From positions 124,001 to 188,000 of the forward strand of contig CAXNMJ010000001.1 of NCBI GenBank assembly GCA_964203655.1: 64,000 nt of DNA, read 5' to 3'. Every line of letters begins with the position of its first letter. The first letter of the stretch is position 1. Below, piece by piece: positions 17,689-26,209 of this stretch. The position numbers were made by a program, and so were the translations under genes. The notes beneath the pieces were generated by a model. The model made no database searches, was not told the DNA's origin, and was given only the letters and a program-made list of their open reading frames with translations. Source of the DNA: BACL27 sp947488385. GTDB taxonomy: Bacteria > Actinomycetota > Acidimicrobiia > Acidimicrobiales > Ilumatobacteraceae.

Positions 17689-18816
17689 CTAGTGACGAAT
17701 TTCGACGTCTTTACCGATTTCGAACTTGAGGTACTCGTCGTCTGTGTTCTCCCAGTCTTCAAACTGGATGACGCCCATCTCTTCGAAACGGTGGCGTAAC
17801 CATTTGTCGTTACGGTCAAGCAATCCGAGCTTCTTGCAGTTCGGCACGATCTTGGCGAACAACATCTGTTGGAAGACTTTTCGCGTTGGGTCGTTAACTA
17901 GCAACGGAATCAAAGTCTTTGGGTCGACACCCATGTGGTGCCAAACTTCTTGTTGCAAGAAGCGATCGCGCATACGAATGCTTGCCTCGTAGGCGAACTC
18001 TTGACGATCCATGATCTCTTTGTCGCTCATGCCGTCGTAAACCTCTTTGAGGCTGAGCACTCCGAAGGCCACGTGTCGTGCTTCGTCGCTCATGACATAG
18101 CGCAACAGTTTCTTCAACAGTGGTTCACTTGTCAATTGATGCAAGTAGCCGAAAGCAGCAAGCGCCAAGCCCTCAACCATGATTTGCATACCCAGATACG
18201 TGAAGTCCCAACGCGAATCTTTGACAATGTCGTCGAGCAACAAACCAAGGTGCGGATTAATCGGGTAACCACCGTCAAGCTTTTCGTCGAGATAACGAGC
18301 GAACACTTCAACGTGGCGAGCCTCGTCTACTACTTGTGTGCTGGCGTAAAGCTTGGCGTCGTACCATGGCACCGTCTCGACAATTTTGCTGGTGCAAATC
18401 AAAGCACCTTGCTCGCCGTGCAAGAACTGCGAGAGGCTCCACTTGCGGCTATGGATGCCGAATTCGAGCCACTCTTTGTCGCCCCACTTGGCGAGTTTTG
18501 TATCTGCGTACCATTCGGTATTAACACCAGTACCGATTGCAGCTTGGTCGATAGAAACTGTCTTTTCGATATCGACTTCTGTGTTCCAATCTAAGTCAAA
18601 TGTGCCGTTCCATTGGCTGGTCTTGGCCTTCTCATAGAGCTTGCGCAATGGCTCGCGAGTCAACGAATAGTCCCAGGTGAAAACCGAGTCAGCGTTGTTC
18701 TTGACAACATGCTCAATTTCATTTGCTGGCGTCAACGGGATACTGAGGATCGCCTCAATATCGTTGATCTGATCTCGACCGATGATGTCGTTGTTTTGTT
18801 TCTCTGTGATTGACAT
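17689..18816 (-). CDS. Ferritin-like diiron protein (R2/AurF-like)
   Basis: A 375 aa protein with two copies of the diiron ligand pattern of the ribonucleotide-reductase-R2-like superfamily. These are a Glu in LHGEQGALICTSKI with VVDEARHVEVFARY, and a Glu in MVEGLALAAFGYLH with MSDEARHVAFGVL. The spacing is that of diiron oxygenases rather than storage ferritins, so an oxidase or oxygenase role is likely. It lies 26 bp downstream of a TetR regulator in the same direction and is probably co-transcribed with it. A fatty-acyl-CoA ligase lies just upstream of the regulator, so a lipid substrate is conceivable (inference). Confidence 0.75.
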   Translation of the reverse strand: MSITEKQNNDIIGRDQINDIEAILSIPLTPANEIEHVVKNNADSVFTWDYSLTREPLRKLYEKAKTSQWNGTFDLDWNTEVDIEKTVSIDQAAIGTGVNTEWYADTKLAKWGDKEWLEFGIHSRKWSLSQFLHGEQGALICTSKIVETVPWYDAKLYASTQVVDEARHVEVFARYLDEKLDGGYPINPHLGLLLDDIVKDSRWDFTYLGMQIMVEGLALAAFGYLHQLTSEPLLKKLLRYVMSDEARHVAFGVLSLKEVYDGMSDKEIMDRQEFAYEASIRMRDRFLQQEVWHHMGVDPKTLIPLLVNDPTRKVFQQMLFAKIVPNCKKLGLLDRNDKWLRHRFEEMGVIQFEDWENTDDEYLKFEIGKDVEIRH

Positions 18817-18842
18817 TGCTGTTCCTGCCTTTGTTTGTTGGT

Positions 18843-19442
18843 TTACTTTTTTGTTAATTCGTGAATATTGATATGCGTGTTCAAAAATTTGGCGACGCTC
18901 GCTTCGTCAGTAAAGTCGAAGTGATCTGAAGGCGTCAGGAAATACGAAATTACAAGTCGGGCCAAAACTTCGACAAGCGCATCAGCTTCACGCTTCGGAA
19001 TGTATTGGGCGGCCAACGGTGCGAGGTATGCCGATGCGACGCGAACAATTCGCGATAACCCGTCGATAGTGAACTGCACTAACGTCGTGCCCGGCTCGGT
19101 TGCCAACATCATCGCCAGATGTTGATCGTTGCGCAATTCTGTTGTTGCTGAAACTACGCACCGAACCAACAAGTTCTCGAGCGAATCAGCGCCGGCGGCA
19201 CGATCCAAAAGTGTTGTGAAGAATTCGTCTAGCGAGCGCACATGAAGTGCCTCGAGCAAAACTTCTTTGCCACCCGGAAACATGCGATACAAAGTTGCGC
19301 GCGAAACTTCAGCCAAATCACAAACATCACTAACTGTGAAGCGCGACACACCCCACTTTTCGATTGCTAATTTTGTGCAATCAAGTACACGAGATTCAAG
19401 GGCGCTGAACGCCGCCGCTGTGTTCGTGCTACTCCGAGCCAT
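18843..19442 (-). CDS. TetR family transcriptional regulator
   Basis: A 199 aa repressor-type protein. The N-terminal helix-turn-helix reads RFTVSDVCDLAEVSRATLYRMFPGGKEV; the remainder is a helical ligand-binding domain. The open frame reaches 19478, but the extra 12 codons include the -35 sequence itself. I choose the ATG at 19442, 6 nt after a TATTGT -10 box and beginning MARSSTNTAAAF. An inverted repeat TGAGACA-N13-TGTCTCA overlaps the promoter, implying autoregulation together with the downstream diiron gene. The ligand is unknown; the neighbouring acyl-CoA ligase hints at a fatty acid or acyl-CoA. Confidence 0.87.
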   Translation of the reverse strand: MARSSTNTAAAFSALESRVLDCTKLAIEKWGVSRFTVSDVCDLAEVSRATLYRMFPGGKEVLLEALHVRSLDEFFTTLLDRAAGADSLENLLVRCVVSATTELRNDQHLAMMLATEPGTTLVQFTIDGLSRIVRVASAYLAPLAAQYIPKREADALVEVLARLVISYFLTPSDHFDFTDEASVAKFLNTHINIHELTKK

Positions 19443-19444
19443 AG

Positions 19445-19471
19445 TGAGACAATAAGACCTTAGCTGTCTCA
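19445..19471 (-). promoter_or_regulatory. Inverted-repeat operator of the TetR regulator
   Basis: TGAGACA (19445-19451) and TGTCTCA (19465-19471) form a perfect 7 bp inverted repeat with a 13 bp spacer. It covers the -10 box and most of the spacer of the promoter driving the TetR gene. Position and symmetry are those of a TetR-family autoregulatory site; binding is inferred. Confidence 0.65.
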
Positions 19472-19478
19472 TTGTCAA
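19449..19478 (-). promoter_or_regulatory. Sigma70-type promoter of the TetR/diiron operon
   Basis: The minus strand has a consensus -35 TTGACA (19478-19473), an 18 bp spacer and a TATTGT -10 (19454-19449), 6 nt before the ATG at 19442. Confidence 0.7.
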
Positions 19479-19522
19479 GTAGTGCTATTTCTGCCCAAAA
19501 ATACTGATTTAGCGGTACCGAT

Positions 19523-21151
19523 CTAGAGGTTTGGCAAGACGTAATCTGCGTATTTTTCACGCAGAGTCTTTTTAGAGAACTTACCAACACTGGTCTTTGG
19601 CACTTCGTCTATAAATACGACGTCGTCTGGCACCTGCCATTTCGCCAATCTTGGCCGAACATAGTCGAGCACTTCTTCCTTAGTCAGCAACTCGCCCGGG
19701 TTGAGCACGACACACGCCAATGGTCGCTCTGACCACTTCGGGTGAGGCACACCGACAACAGCTGCTTCTTTAATTTTTGGATGCGACATCAGCTCGTTTT
19801 CGATTTCAACCGATGAGATCCATTCGCCACCGGTCTTGATCAAGTCTTTGGTGCGGTCGACCAAACGAATACGACCCGACGAATCCATCGTTGCGACATC
19901 ACCAGTGCGCAGCCAACCATCTTCAGTGAAACTTTCACCTGCGCGAGCGTCGTTGTAATAGGTCGATGCGATCCACGACCCAGCGCATTGCAACTCGCCG
20001 CTAGTTTCGCCGTCCCACGGCACTGGTGTCGTCGTGCCTGGCAAAACAACTCGACAGTCGACGCCAAAATTAATTGTGCCAACAGTCGTGCGAAGCTCGG
20101 CCTGCTCTTCAATTGACTTTTGCTGATCAGCGATCGACAAATTGCAAGTCGCGGCAATCGGACTCGTCTCTGTCATGCCCCATGCTTGCAAGATTGGTAG
20201 ACCAACAGTTTGGCGATATCCCTCGCTCAATGCTTTTGGCACCGCACTGCCACCCACCGGAATCGCACGCAATGAAGATGTGTCGCGACCCTTGAGTTCA
20301 GGAAGCACGCCCATCCAAATTGTTGGCACACCTGCGGCGACAGTTACTTTTTCTTCAACGATCAAATTTGCAATTGCTTTGCCCGAGAGATCGGGTCCTG
20401 GCAAAACAAGACTCGCACCGCAAGCAACTGCAGCATGTGCCAGACCCCACGCGTTGGCATGAAACATTGGCACCACCGGCAAGATGACATCACTTTCGCG
20501 TGCACCGAGTGAATCGACCGTCATCGCACCCATCGTGTGCATGTACGTCGAGCGGTGACTATATACGACACCTTTCGGGTTGCCCGTTGTTCCACTTGTG
20601 TAACACATGCTGGCCGCCAAGTTTTCGTCGGTGATGTTGAACTCGACACCCGAAACACCCTTAATTAATTCTTCATAGTTGTAGATCTGCATGCCGGGCA
20701 CAGAATCTGGAACGTCACCCTTGCCGTCGTCCATGACCACGAGATGCTTCACAGTTTTGAAAGTTGGCAAAAGCGGAGCGATCAAAGCAAACAACGAGCG
20801 GTCAACAAATACCACTTCGTCTTCGGCGTGATTAGCAATATACGTAAGTTGCTCAGGAAACAATCGAATATTCAACGTGTGCACCACACGACCAGTACAC
20901 GGTGCGGCAAAATAAAGTTCGAGATGCCGTGCCGTGTTCCAGGCGAAAGTAGCAACTCTGCCGTCTTTTGAAATCTTCAAGAGATCAAGCGCGCCCGCTA
21001 ATTGACGAGTGCGTGCCGCCCATTCGCCATAGTTCGTGCGATCTTTGCCAACTGCAGTAGCAGTGGTAATTGTCTTGTTTGCGTGATACTTCTCAGCTCG
21101 CTCGAACAAATGCACCATCGTCAGCGGCGTGTTTTGCATCAAACCCTTCAT
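19523..21151 (-). CDS. Fatty-acid/acyl-CoA ligase (AMP-binding, FadD-like)
   Basis: A 542 aa ANL-superfamily enzyme that would activate a carboxylic acid through an acyl-adenylate to its CoA thioester. Motifs are the P-loop CYTSGTTGNPKGVVYSH (~residues 185-200), AWGMTETSP, DGWLRTGDVA and the C-terminal GGEWISSVEIE and catalytic lysine in KTSVGKFSKKTL. It belongs to the medium/long-chain acyl-CoA ligase branch. The start ATG at 21151 has a GGGGGA ribosome-binding site. It lies upstream of the TetR/diiron pair on the same strand, about 80 bp from the regulator's start. Chain-length specificity cannot be read. Confidence 0.88.
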   Translation of the reverse strand: MKGLMQNTPLTMVHLFERAEKYHANKTITTATAVGKDRTNYGEWAARTRQLAGALDLLKISKDGRVATFAWNTARHLELYFAAPCTGRVVHTLNIRLFPEQLTYIANHAEDEVVFVDRSLFALIAPLLPTFKTVKHLVVMDDGKGDVPDSVPGMQIYNYEELIKGVSGVEFNITDENLAASMCYTSGTTGNPKGVVYSHRSTYMHTMGAMTVDSLGARESDVILPVVPMFHANAWGLAHAAVACGASLVLPGPDLSGKAIANLIVEEKVTVAAGVPTIWMGVLPELKGRDTSSLRAIPVGGSAVPKALSEGYRQTVGLPILQAWGMTETSPIAATCNLSIADQQKSIEEQAELRTTVGTINFGVDCRVVLPGTTTPVPWDGETSGELQCAGSWIASTYYNDARAGESFTEDGWLRTGDVATMDSSGRIRLVDRTKDLIKTGGEWISSVEIENELMSHPKIKEAAVVGVPHPKWSERPLACVVLNPGELLTKEEVLDYVRPRLAKWQVPDDVVFIDEVPKTSVGKFSKKTLREKYADYVLPNL

Positions 21152-21233
21152 GAATCCCCCAAATAGTTTTTGTTGTTACCAAATCTCTCAACTATCTCTT
21201 GATTACCGTAGCGTGTCGGCTACCGTGCTACGA

Positions 21234-21824
21234 ATGCGCAAAGCAGTCTTGACACTTACAACATTGTTATTTGCGATCGGCACTATCGGCAGCAATATTG
21301 GGCCGGCGCTTGTTGACGAACGACCGAAGCTGGTTCTACTTTTAAGTTCGCGCAACCGCAACTTGTTTGGTTCGGTGCCCTACATCGATTTGTTTAGCTA
21401 CTCGGTTATCGGCTTTACGCGAGTCTTAATTGCTGGCGTCGCACTATTTTTGGTGGGTCGTTGGTATGGGGCCAAGGCTTTGGGCTGGGTTGAAGGCAAC
21501 ATGGGCGAACTGCCAGCCATATATAAATGGACGGAACGCCTGGTTGATAAAGGTGGTTCGGCAATGGTGGTGCTTATGCCTGGCAGCAATATCGTCTGCC
21601 TACTTGTTGGGCACCGAAAAATGAGCCTGAAAAAGTTTGTTCCGTTGTTGATGCTTGGAATCGCTATCAAATTGGCGGTGCTGTGGCGCGGTGGAAAAGT
21701 TTTCGAAGAGCAAATCAAAGACTTTTTAAGTTACATCGAGAAGTATCAATGGTGGGTTGTCGGCTTTTTATTTATAGCCTCATCACTACAGTCAGTCCGT
21801 AAAGGGCGACCAAAATCTAATTAA
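21234..21824 (+). CDS. VTT/DedA-like membrane protein
   Basis: A membrane protein of about 196 aa if the ATG at 21234 is used; the open frame extends back to 21129, but that would overlap the divergent acyl-CoA ligase. It has about four hydrophobic segments. FLVGRWYGAKAL, followed by a loop and VVLMPGSNIVCLLVGHRKM, resembles the conserved re-entrant region of the VTT (SNARE-associated/DedA) family of lipid scramblases and membrane-homeostasis proteins. The match is partial. The gene precedes tpx by 24 bp on the same strand. Confidence 0.6.
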   Translation: MRKAVLTLTTLLFAIGTIGSNIGPALVDERPKLVLLLSSRNRNLFGSVPYIDLFSYSVIGFTRVLIAGVALFLVGRWYGAKALGWVEGNMGELPAIYKWTERLVDKGGSAMVVLMPGSNIVCLLVGHRKMSLKKFVPLLMLGIAIKLAVLWRGGKVFEEQIKDFLSYIEKYQWWVVGFLFIASSLQSVRKGRPKSN

Positions 21825-21848
21825 CCACTTACAAGAATCGGAGAAGCC

Positions 21849-22430
21849 ATGGCTACAAAGAAAAAGAAGCAAGTAAAGAAGTCGGCTAAAAAAGTCAAGA
21901 AAGTAGCGAAAGTCAAAAAGCCAAAGAAATCTGGCACAACAGTAACTCTGGGCGGCAATCCAGTTTCAGTAAGCGGCAAATTGCCAACCAAAGGCAAGCC
22001 TGCGCCAAAGTTTTCGCTGACAACCAGCGCATTGCAAGATATTTCAAACAAAGATCTTGTGGGCAAAAGAGTTATCTTTAACATTTTCCCGAGCATCGAT
22101 ACCCCGACTTGCGCGACAAGCACTCGCAAGTTCAACGAGATCGCATCGTCGCTCGCCAACACAGAGATCTACTGTGTGTCGGCAGACTTGCCATTTGCAC
22201 AGGGCCGTTTTTGTGGTAGCGAAGGTTTGACAAATGTCAAGACTGCTTCGTCATTTCGTACGAACTTTGCTGCCGCTTTCGGCGTGAAGCTTACGAGCAG
22301 CGTGCTCAAGGGTGTGCTCGCCCGAGCAGTAGTCGTAATAGATGAAAAAGGCAAGGTTCTGCACACAGAACTTGTTGGCGAAATCGCCAGCGAGCCAAAT
22401 TACGACGCGGCAATCAACTCACTTAAATAA
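21849..22430 (+). CDS. tpx: Thiol peroxidase with Lys-rich N-terminal extension
   Basis: A 193 aa atypical 2-Cys peroxiredoxin. The catalytic motif is PSIDTPTCATSTRKF with the peroxidatic Cys, and the resolving Cys is in GRFCGSEGL. The Tpx core (NPVSVSGKLPTKGKPAPKF onwards) is preceded by about 28 residues that are mostly Lys, Val and Ala, absent from ordinary Tpx proteins (~165 aa). The extension is in frame, follows the only good start (GGAGAAGCC before the ATG) and looks real; it could bind nucleic acid or another polyanion. The gene probably forms an operon with the membrane protein upstream and ends at a hairpin shared with dapB. Confidence 0.88.
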   Translation: MATKKKKQVKKSAKKVKKVAKVKKPKKSGTTVTLGGNPVSVSGKLPTKGKPAPKFSLTTSALQDISNKDLVGKRVIFNIFPSIDTPTCATSTRKFNEIASSLANTEIYCVSADLPFAQGRFCGSEGLTNVKTASSFRTNFAAAFGVKLTSSVLKGVLARAVVVIDEKGKVLHTELVGEIASEPNYDAAINSLK

Positions 22431-22448
22431 AAAGTCTTTAAACTTTTT
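22429..22448. terminator. Bidirectional hairpin between tpx and dapB
   Basis: AAAAAGT (22429-22435) pairs with ACTTTTT (22442-22448) across a 6 nt loop, giving an A/T-rich hairpin with T-runs on both strands, between the convergent ends of tpx and dapB. Confidence 0.5.
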
Positions 22449-23215
22449 TAGATTCCAAGAAACTTGTCGAGTCCGAGGGTAAAACCCTTGTGCTCGGCAA
22501 TTTTTTTGCATGCCAACACGACGCCAGGCATGAAGCTTGCGCGATCAATCGTGTCGTGACGAATTGTGAGTGTTTGGCCCTGTGTACCAAGAACAACTTC
22601 TTGATTGGCAACGACCCCGCGCATGCGAACTGCATGAATTGGAATATCTGCCGGGCCACGCGCGCCGCGCGCACCAGCAATCGCTTCGTGCGTCGTCGGG
22701 TCTTTCGCCCAAGTGCTGCTGGCTGCTGCCATTCGCTTGGCGGTTGAAATTGCTGTGCCCGATGGTGAGTCGGCCTTGCCGTCGTGGTGGATTTCTATGA
22801 TTTCTGCAGTTTCAAAAAATGGTGCCGCAATCTCGGCGAAACGCATCATCAACACTGCGCCGATTGCAAAGTTTGGGGCAACGATGCAATTGCTGGCAGT
22901 AAAAATCTTGCCAAAATCAGCGATGTCTTGGTCGGTGAAACCAGTAGTGCCAACTACCGCGTGCATATTGTGCATTGCCAACCATGGCAAGTTCACGCGT
23001 GATGCAGCAGCGACGGTGAAGTCAACTGCAACATCTACTTTTGCATCGGCAAGTGCACGAAGATCTTTCGAAACCGTGACACCTTGAACTACAGAACCAG
23101 TTGAAGCAGTATCTACTGCAGCAACCAGCTCTAAGTTTTTATCGGCAGCGATAGCAGCGCAGACTGTTGCGCCCATTCGCCCCGCAGCGCCAATGACACC
23201 GACGCGGATTGTCAT
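22448..23215 (-). CDS. dapB: 4-hydroxy-tetrahydrodipicolinate reductase
   Basis: A 255 aa NAD(P)H-dependent reductase, the step after DapA in lysine/diaminopimelate synthesis. The N-terminal dinucleotide motif is RVGVIGAAGRMG. Later motifs are VDFTVAAASRVN, VGTTGF, APNFAIGAVLMM, EIHHDGKADSPSGTA with catalytic His and Lys, and ATLTIRHDTIDR-like sequence near the end. The frame runs on to 23269, but the ATG at 23215 places the Rossmann motif at the N-terminus and starts 1 bp after the pnp stop, so the two genes are translationally coupled. Confidence 0.93.
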   Translation of the reverse strand: MTIRVGVIGAAGRMGATVCAAIAADKNLELVAAVDTASTGSVVQGVTVSKDLRALADAKVDVAVDFTVAAASRVNLPWLAMHNMHAVVGTTGFTDQDIADFGKIFTASNCIVAPNFAIGAVLMMRFAEIAAPFFETAEIIEIHHDGKADSPSGTAISTAKRMAAASSTWAKDPTTHEAIAGARGARGPADIPIHAVRMRGVVANQEVVLGTQGQTLTIRHDTIDRASFMPGVVLACKKIAEHKGFTLGLDKFLGI

Positions 23216-23216
23216 C

Positions 23217-25703
23217 TCAGCCGAGATCTCCGAGTTCGTTGCGCAAATCACGATCAAACTCTTCTTCAAAGCTCACGCTGACTGCATCTGATGAAACATT
23301 GCGGTCATTGTTGCGCGGGCCACGATCGTTGCGGTCGTTACGGTCGTTACGGTCTGGACGATTGTTTGAACGTGGACGATCGCTGTTACGCGGGCCACGA
23401 TCATTTGAACGCGGACGATCGCTATTACGCGGGCCACGATCATTTGAACGCGGACGATCACCACGGTCTTGACGTGGTCCTCTGTCGCCAGAATCTGACG
23501 AACCGCCTGCTGAGCCCTTGATGACTTCGCCATCTGGACCAATCAAACTGAGGCTTACTTTGCCGCGGTCATCAATGTCGTCGACTCGAACTTGCACTTC
23601 ATCGCCGATGTTCAAGACATCTTCGACGCGCGCTACACGCTGGCCGTTACCGAGTTTCGAAATATGCACCAAGCCATCACGGCCAGGAAGAATATTTACG
23701 AATGCACCGAAGGCTGCAGTGTTGACAACACGTCCGGTGTAAACAGCATTGAGTTCTGCCGTCGGAGGATCAACAATTGCCAAGATGCGTGACTTCGCAT
23801 CTTCAACTTTTGAATTGTCTGGTGAACCAATTGTGATGATGCCGGTTGCGCCGTCGTCAGACACGTTGATTTCAGCACCAGTTTCTTGCTGAATCGTGTT
23901 GATTACTTTGCCCTTTGGTCCGATTACTTCGCCGACTTTGTCAAGCGGAATTGTGAAGGTAACGATCTTTGGCGCACTCTCGTTGACAGTCGCACGAGGT
24001 GCACTGATCGCCGAGTTCATTACGTCAAGAATCTTCAAGCGTGCTTCTTTTGCCTGCTGCAAAGCTTTGGCCAAAACATCGCTCGGGATACCTTCGATTT
24101 TTGTGTCAAGTTGCAATGCAGTCACTGCATCTGCAGTGCCGGCAACTTTGAAGTCCATGTCGCCGAATGCATCTTCTGCACCGAGAATGTCTGTCAAGGC
24201 TGTGTACTTGCCTTGATCAAAGATCAGACCCATGGCGATACCTGCGACTGGCGCAACAATCGGCACACCGGCGTCCATCAAAGAAAGACTTGATGCACAA
24301 ACTGAAGCCATTGATGTCGAACCGTTTGACGACAACACTTCGCTAACTAAGCGCAATGTGTATGCAAACTTTTCTTGGCTTGGTACAACAGGAAACAACG
24401 CGCGCTCAGCAAGTGCACCGTGGCCGATTTCGCGACGCTTTGGTGTACCGACTCGGCCGGTTTCTCCGTTTGCCCATGGGGCCATGTTGTAATCGTGCAT
24501 GTAACGCTTGGATGTTTCAGGTGTGATCGAGTCGATCATCTGATTCATCTTTGGCATCGCCATCGTCAACACGTTGAGCACTTGAGTCTCGCCACGTTGA
24601 AACAAACCCGTGCCGTGTGCTGTCGAGATCAAACCAACTTCGGCCGAAACTGGGCGAAGATCTGCTGGTCCACGACCGTCGATACGAATGCCCTCGTCAA
24701 CAACACGCTTGCGCACCAACTTCTTGGTCAACGAACGAACAGCTTCTTTGATCTGCTTTTCTTGACCAGGAAACTTTTCGGCAAGTTCAGCAAGTGTCTC
24801 TGCTGTTGCTGCATCGGTTGCTGCATTGCGCTCACTCTTTAGAGCGATACGAATCGCCGGCTGAAGTTTGCTGGTGGCTGCGGCCTCGACTGCAGCGAAA
24901 AGCTCTTCGGTGTAATCAAGAACTGGGGTGTACTTGAGCGGTTCAATCGGACCGCGAGTCGCAATCACGCTGGCGACAAGTTGTCGTTGCAGTTTGATTG
25001 ACTCTTTGATGAATTGCTTTGATGCTTCAAGCCCGCTTGCAATAACTTCTTCAGTTACTTTCGGTGCGCCATCTGCGTAGTAGGTGAAACTTTTTTCTGT
25101 TCCGCCTGCTTCAACCATCATCACGGCGACATCGCCATTGTCGAGTTCTCGACCTGCAACAACCAATTCGAACGTCGACTCTTCGCCTTCGGTGAATGTT
25201 GGATGTGCGATCCATGCGCCGTCTTGGCTAAATGCCAAACGCACTGCGCCGATCGGACCATCAAATGGGATTCCCGAGATCATGAATGATGCCGATGCTG
25301 CGTTGATTGCCAGCACATCGTGCGGGTTCGTCTGATCTGCACCGATGACGGTGATTACAACTTGTGTTTCGTTGCGATATCCATCTGGAAACGCAGGACG
25401 CAACGGACGGTCTGTAAGACGACATGTGAGAATCGCTTGCTGACTTGGACGACCTTCGCGGCGGAAGAAAGAACCTGGGATCTTTCCGGCTGCGTATGCG
25501 CGCTCTTCAACGTCAACTGTCAACGGAAAGAAGTCGATGCCGTCGCGCACGCCTTTTGCTGCGTTTGCTGTTGCAAGAACTGTCGTCTTACCGATTCGAG
25601 CTACTACTGCGCCTTGCGATTGCAAAGCGAATTTGCCTGTCTCAAACGACAGGGTCTTATCGGTACCTGAAACTGCACCGCTTACTGAAATGGCCTCGGC
25701 CAT
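23217..25703 (-). CDS. pnp: Polyribonucleotide nucleotidyltransferase (PNPase/GpsI)
   Basis: An 828 aa 3'-5' phosphorolytic exoribonuclease. Two RNase PH domains (the first starting at the N-terminus, the second with RIDGRGPADLRPV, GLFQRGETQVL and HDYNMAPWANGETG) are followed by a KH domain (IGPKGKVINTIQQETGAEI) and an S1 domain (VYTGRVVNTAAFGAFVNILPGRDGLVHIS). The tail is a low-complexity Arg/Asp/Asn/Pro repeat region. The ATG at 25703 with AAGGAAA upstream is chosen over the longer frame to 25829. dapB follows after 1 bp; rpsO lies 200 bp upstream on the same strand, the normal order. Confidence 0.96.
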   Translation of the reverse strand: MAEAISVSGAVSGTDKTLSFETGKFALQSQGAVVARIGKTTVLATANAAKGVRDGIDFFPLTVDVEERAYAAGKIPGSFFRREGRPSQQAILTCRLTDRPLRPAFPDGYRNETQVVITVIGADQTNPHDVLAINAASASFMISGIPFDGPIGAVRLAFSQDGAWIAHPTFTEGEESTFELVVAGRELDNGDVAVMMVEAGGTEKSFTYYADGAPKVTEEVIASGLEASKQFIKESIKLQRQLVASVIATRGPIEPLKYTPVLDYTEELFAAVEAAATSKLQPAIRIALKSERNAATDAATAETLAELAEKFPGQEKQIKEAVRSLTKKLVRKRVVDEGIRIDGRGPADLRPVSAEVGLISTAHGTGLFQRGETQVLNVLTMAMPKMNQMIDSITPETSKRYMHDYNMAPWANGETGRVGTPKRREIGHGALAERALFPVVPSQEKFAYTLRLVSEVLSSNGSTSMASVCASSLSLMDAGVPIVAPVAGIAMGLIFDQGKYTALTDILGAEDAFGDMDFKVAGTADAVTALQLDTKIEGIPSDVLAKALQQAKEARLKILDVMNSAISAPRATVNESAPKIVTFTIPLDKVGEVIGPKGKVINTIQQETGAEINVSDDGATGIITIGSPDNSKVEDAKSRILAIVDPPTAELNAVYTGRVVNTAAFGAFVNILPGRDGLVHISKLGNGQRVARVEDVLNIGDEVQVRVDDIDDRGKVSLSLIGPDGEVIKGSAGGSSDSGDRGPRQDRGDRPRSNDRGPRNSDRPRSNDRGPRNSDRPRSNNRPDRNDRNDRNDRGPRNNDRNVSSDAVSVSFEEEFDRDLRNELGDLG
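23329..23460 (+). repeat. Tandem repeats inside the pnp 3' end
   Basis: Two full 39 bp units and a partial third start at 23365, 23404 and 23443. They differ at a few positions and encode the 13-residue unit SNDRGPRNSDRPR. A 9 bp unit, TCGTTACGG, is repeated next to them (~23334-23352) and encodes NDR repeats. Copy number may vary between strains. Confidence 0.9.
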
Positions 25704-25770
25704 GATATTTCCTTTCGTGTCTGCGCCGCTTTTTTGCGGACTCGCAAACTTTTGTGCCGAACAAATTGTC

Positions 25771-25788
25771 GGTTCCCAGTTGGAAACC
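25771..25788 (-). promoter_or_regulatory. Hairpin in the pnp 5' leader
   Basis: On the minus strand GGTTTCC-AACT-GGGAACC forms a 7 bp stem with a tetraloop about 70 nt before the pnp ATG, without a T-run. A second small hairpin (CCGC-A6-GCGG) lies nearer the start. Actinobacterial pnp leaders are known to carry conserved RNA structure, so a regulatory role is plausible but unproven. Confidence 0.35.
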
Positions 25789-25903
25789 TCGCGAAGACTT
25801 CTTTCATCCGCGAAATGCTCAACTGACAACCAACGTCAAGTTGTTCGACTTTTTTATGTTTTGTTTATTTGTTTTCTATTAATTTGAATAACCTAAAAAT
25901 TGT

Positions 25904-26167
25904 TTAACGACGCAAGTCAAGTGACTCAAGAAGTTTTCGATACTTCTCGATGTCGTTATCACGCACGTAATCAAGCATTCGGCGACGACGACCAACCATC
26001 ATCAAAAGTCCACGACGTGAGTGGTGGTCTTTCACATGGCTCTTCAAGTGCTCGGTGAGACTGTTGATACGGTCAGTGAGAAGTGCAATTTGTACTTCTG
26101 GTGAACCGGAGTCTTTCGCGTGCTGTCCGTGTTTGCTGATGATGTCTTTTGTTGGGCTAATCGCCAT
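25904..26167 (-). CDS. rpsO: 30S ribosomal protein S15
   Basis: An 87 aa ribosomal protein that binds the central domain of 16S rRNA. The family sequence is evident: KHGQHAKDSGSPEVQIALLT, HLKSHVKDHHSRRGLLMMVGRRR and YRKLLESLDLR. The ATG at 26167 gives the normal length; the open frame upstream of it belongs to the leader. An AAGG ribosome-binding site precedes the start. pnp follows on the same strand, the universal rpsO-pnp arrangement. Confidence 0.97.
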   Translation of the reverse strand: MAISPTKDIISKHGQHAKDSGSPEVQIALLTDRINSLTEHLKSHVKDHHSRRGLLMMVGRRRRMLDYVRDNDIEKYRKLLESLDLRR

Positions 26168-26209
26168 TTTGGTTCTGCCTTTCGAAGTCTCACTGTCCGA
26201 CTTTGCAAG

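Noticed and set aside
23329..23460. CRISPR array
   Set aside because: The repeats are contiguous, coding and inside pnp, with no unique spacers.
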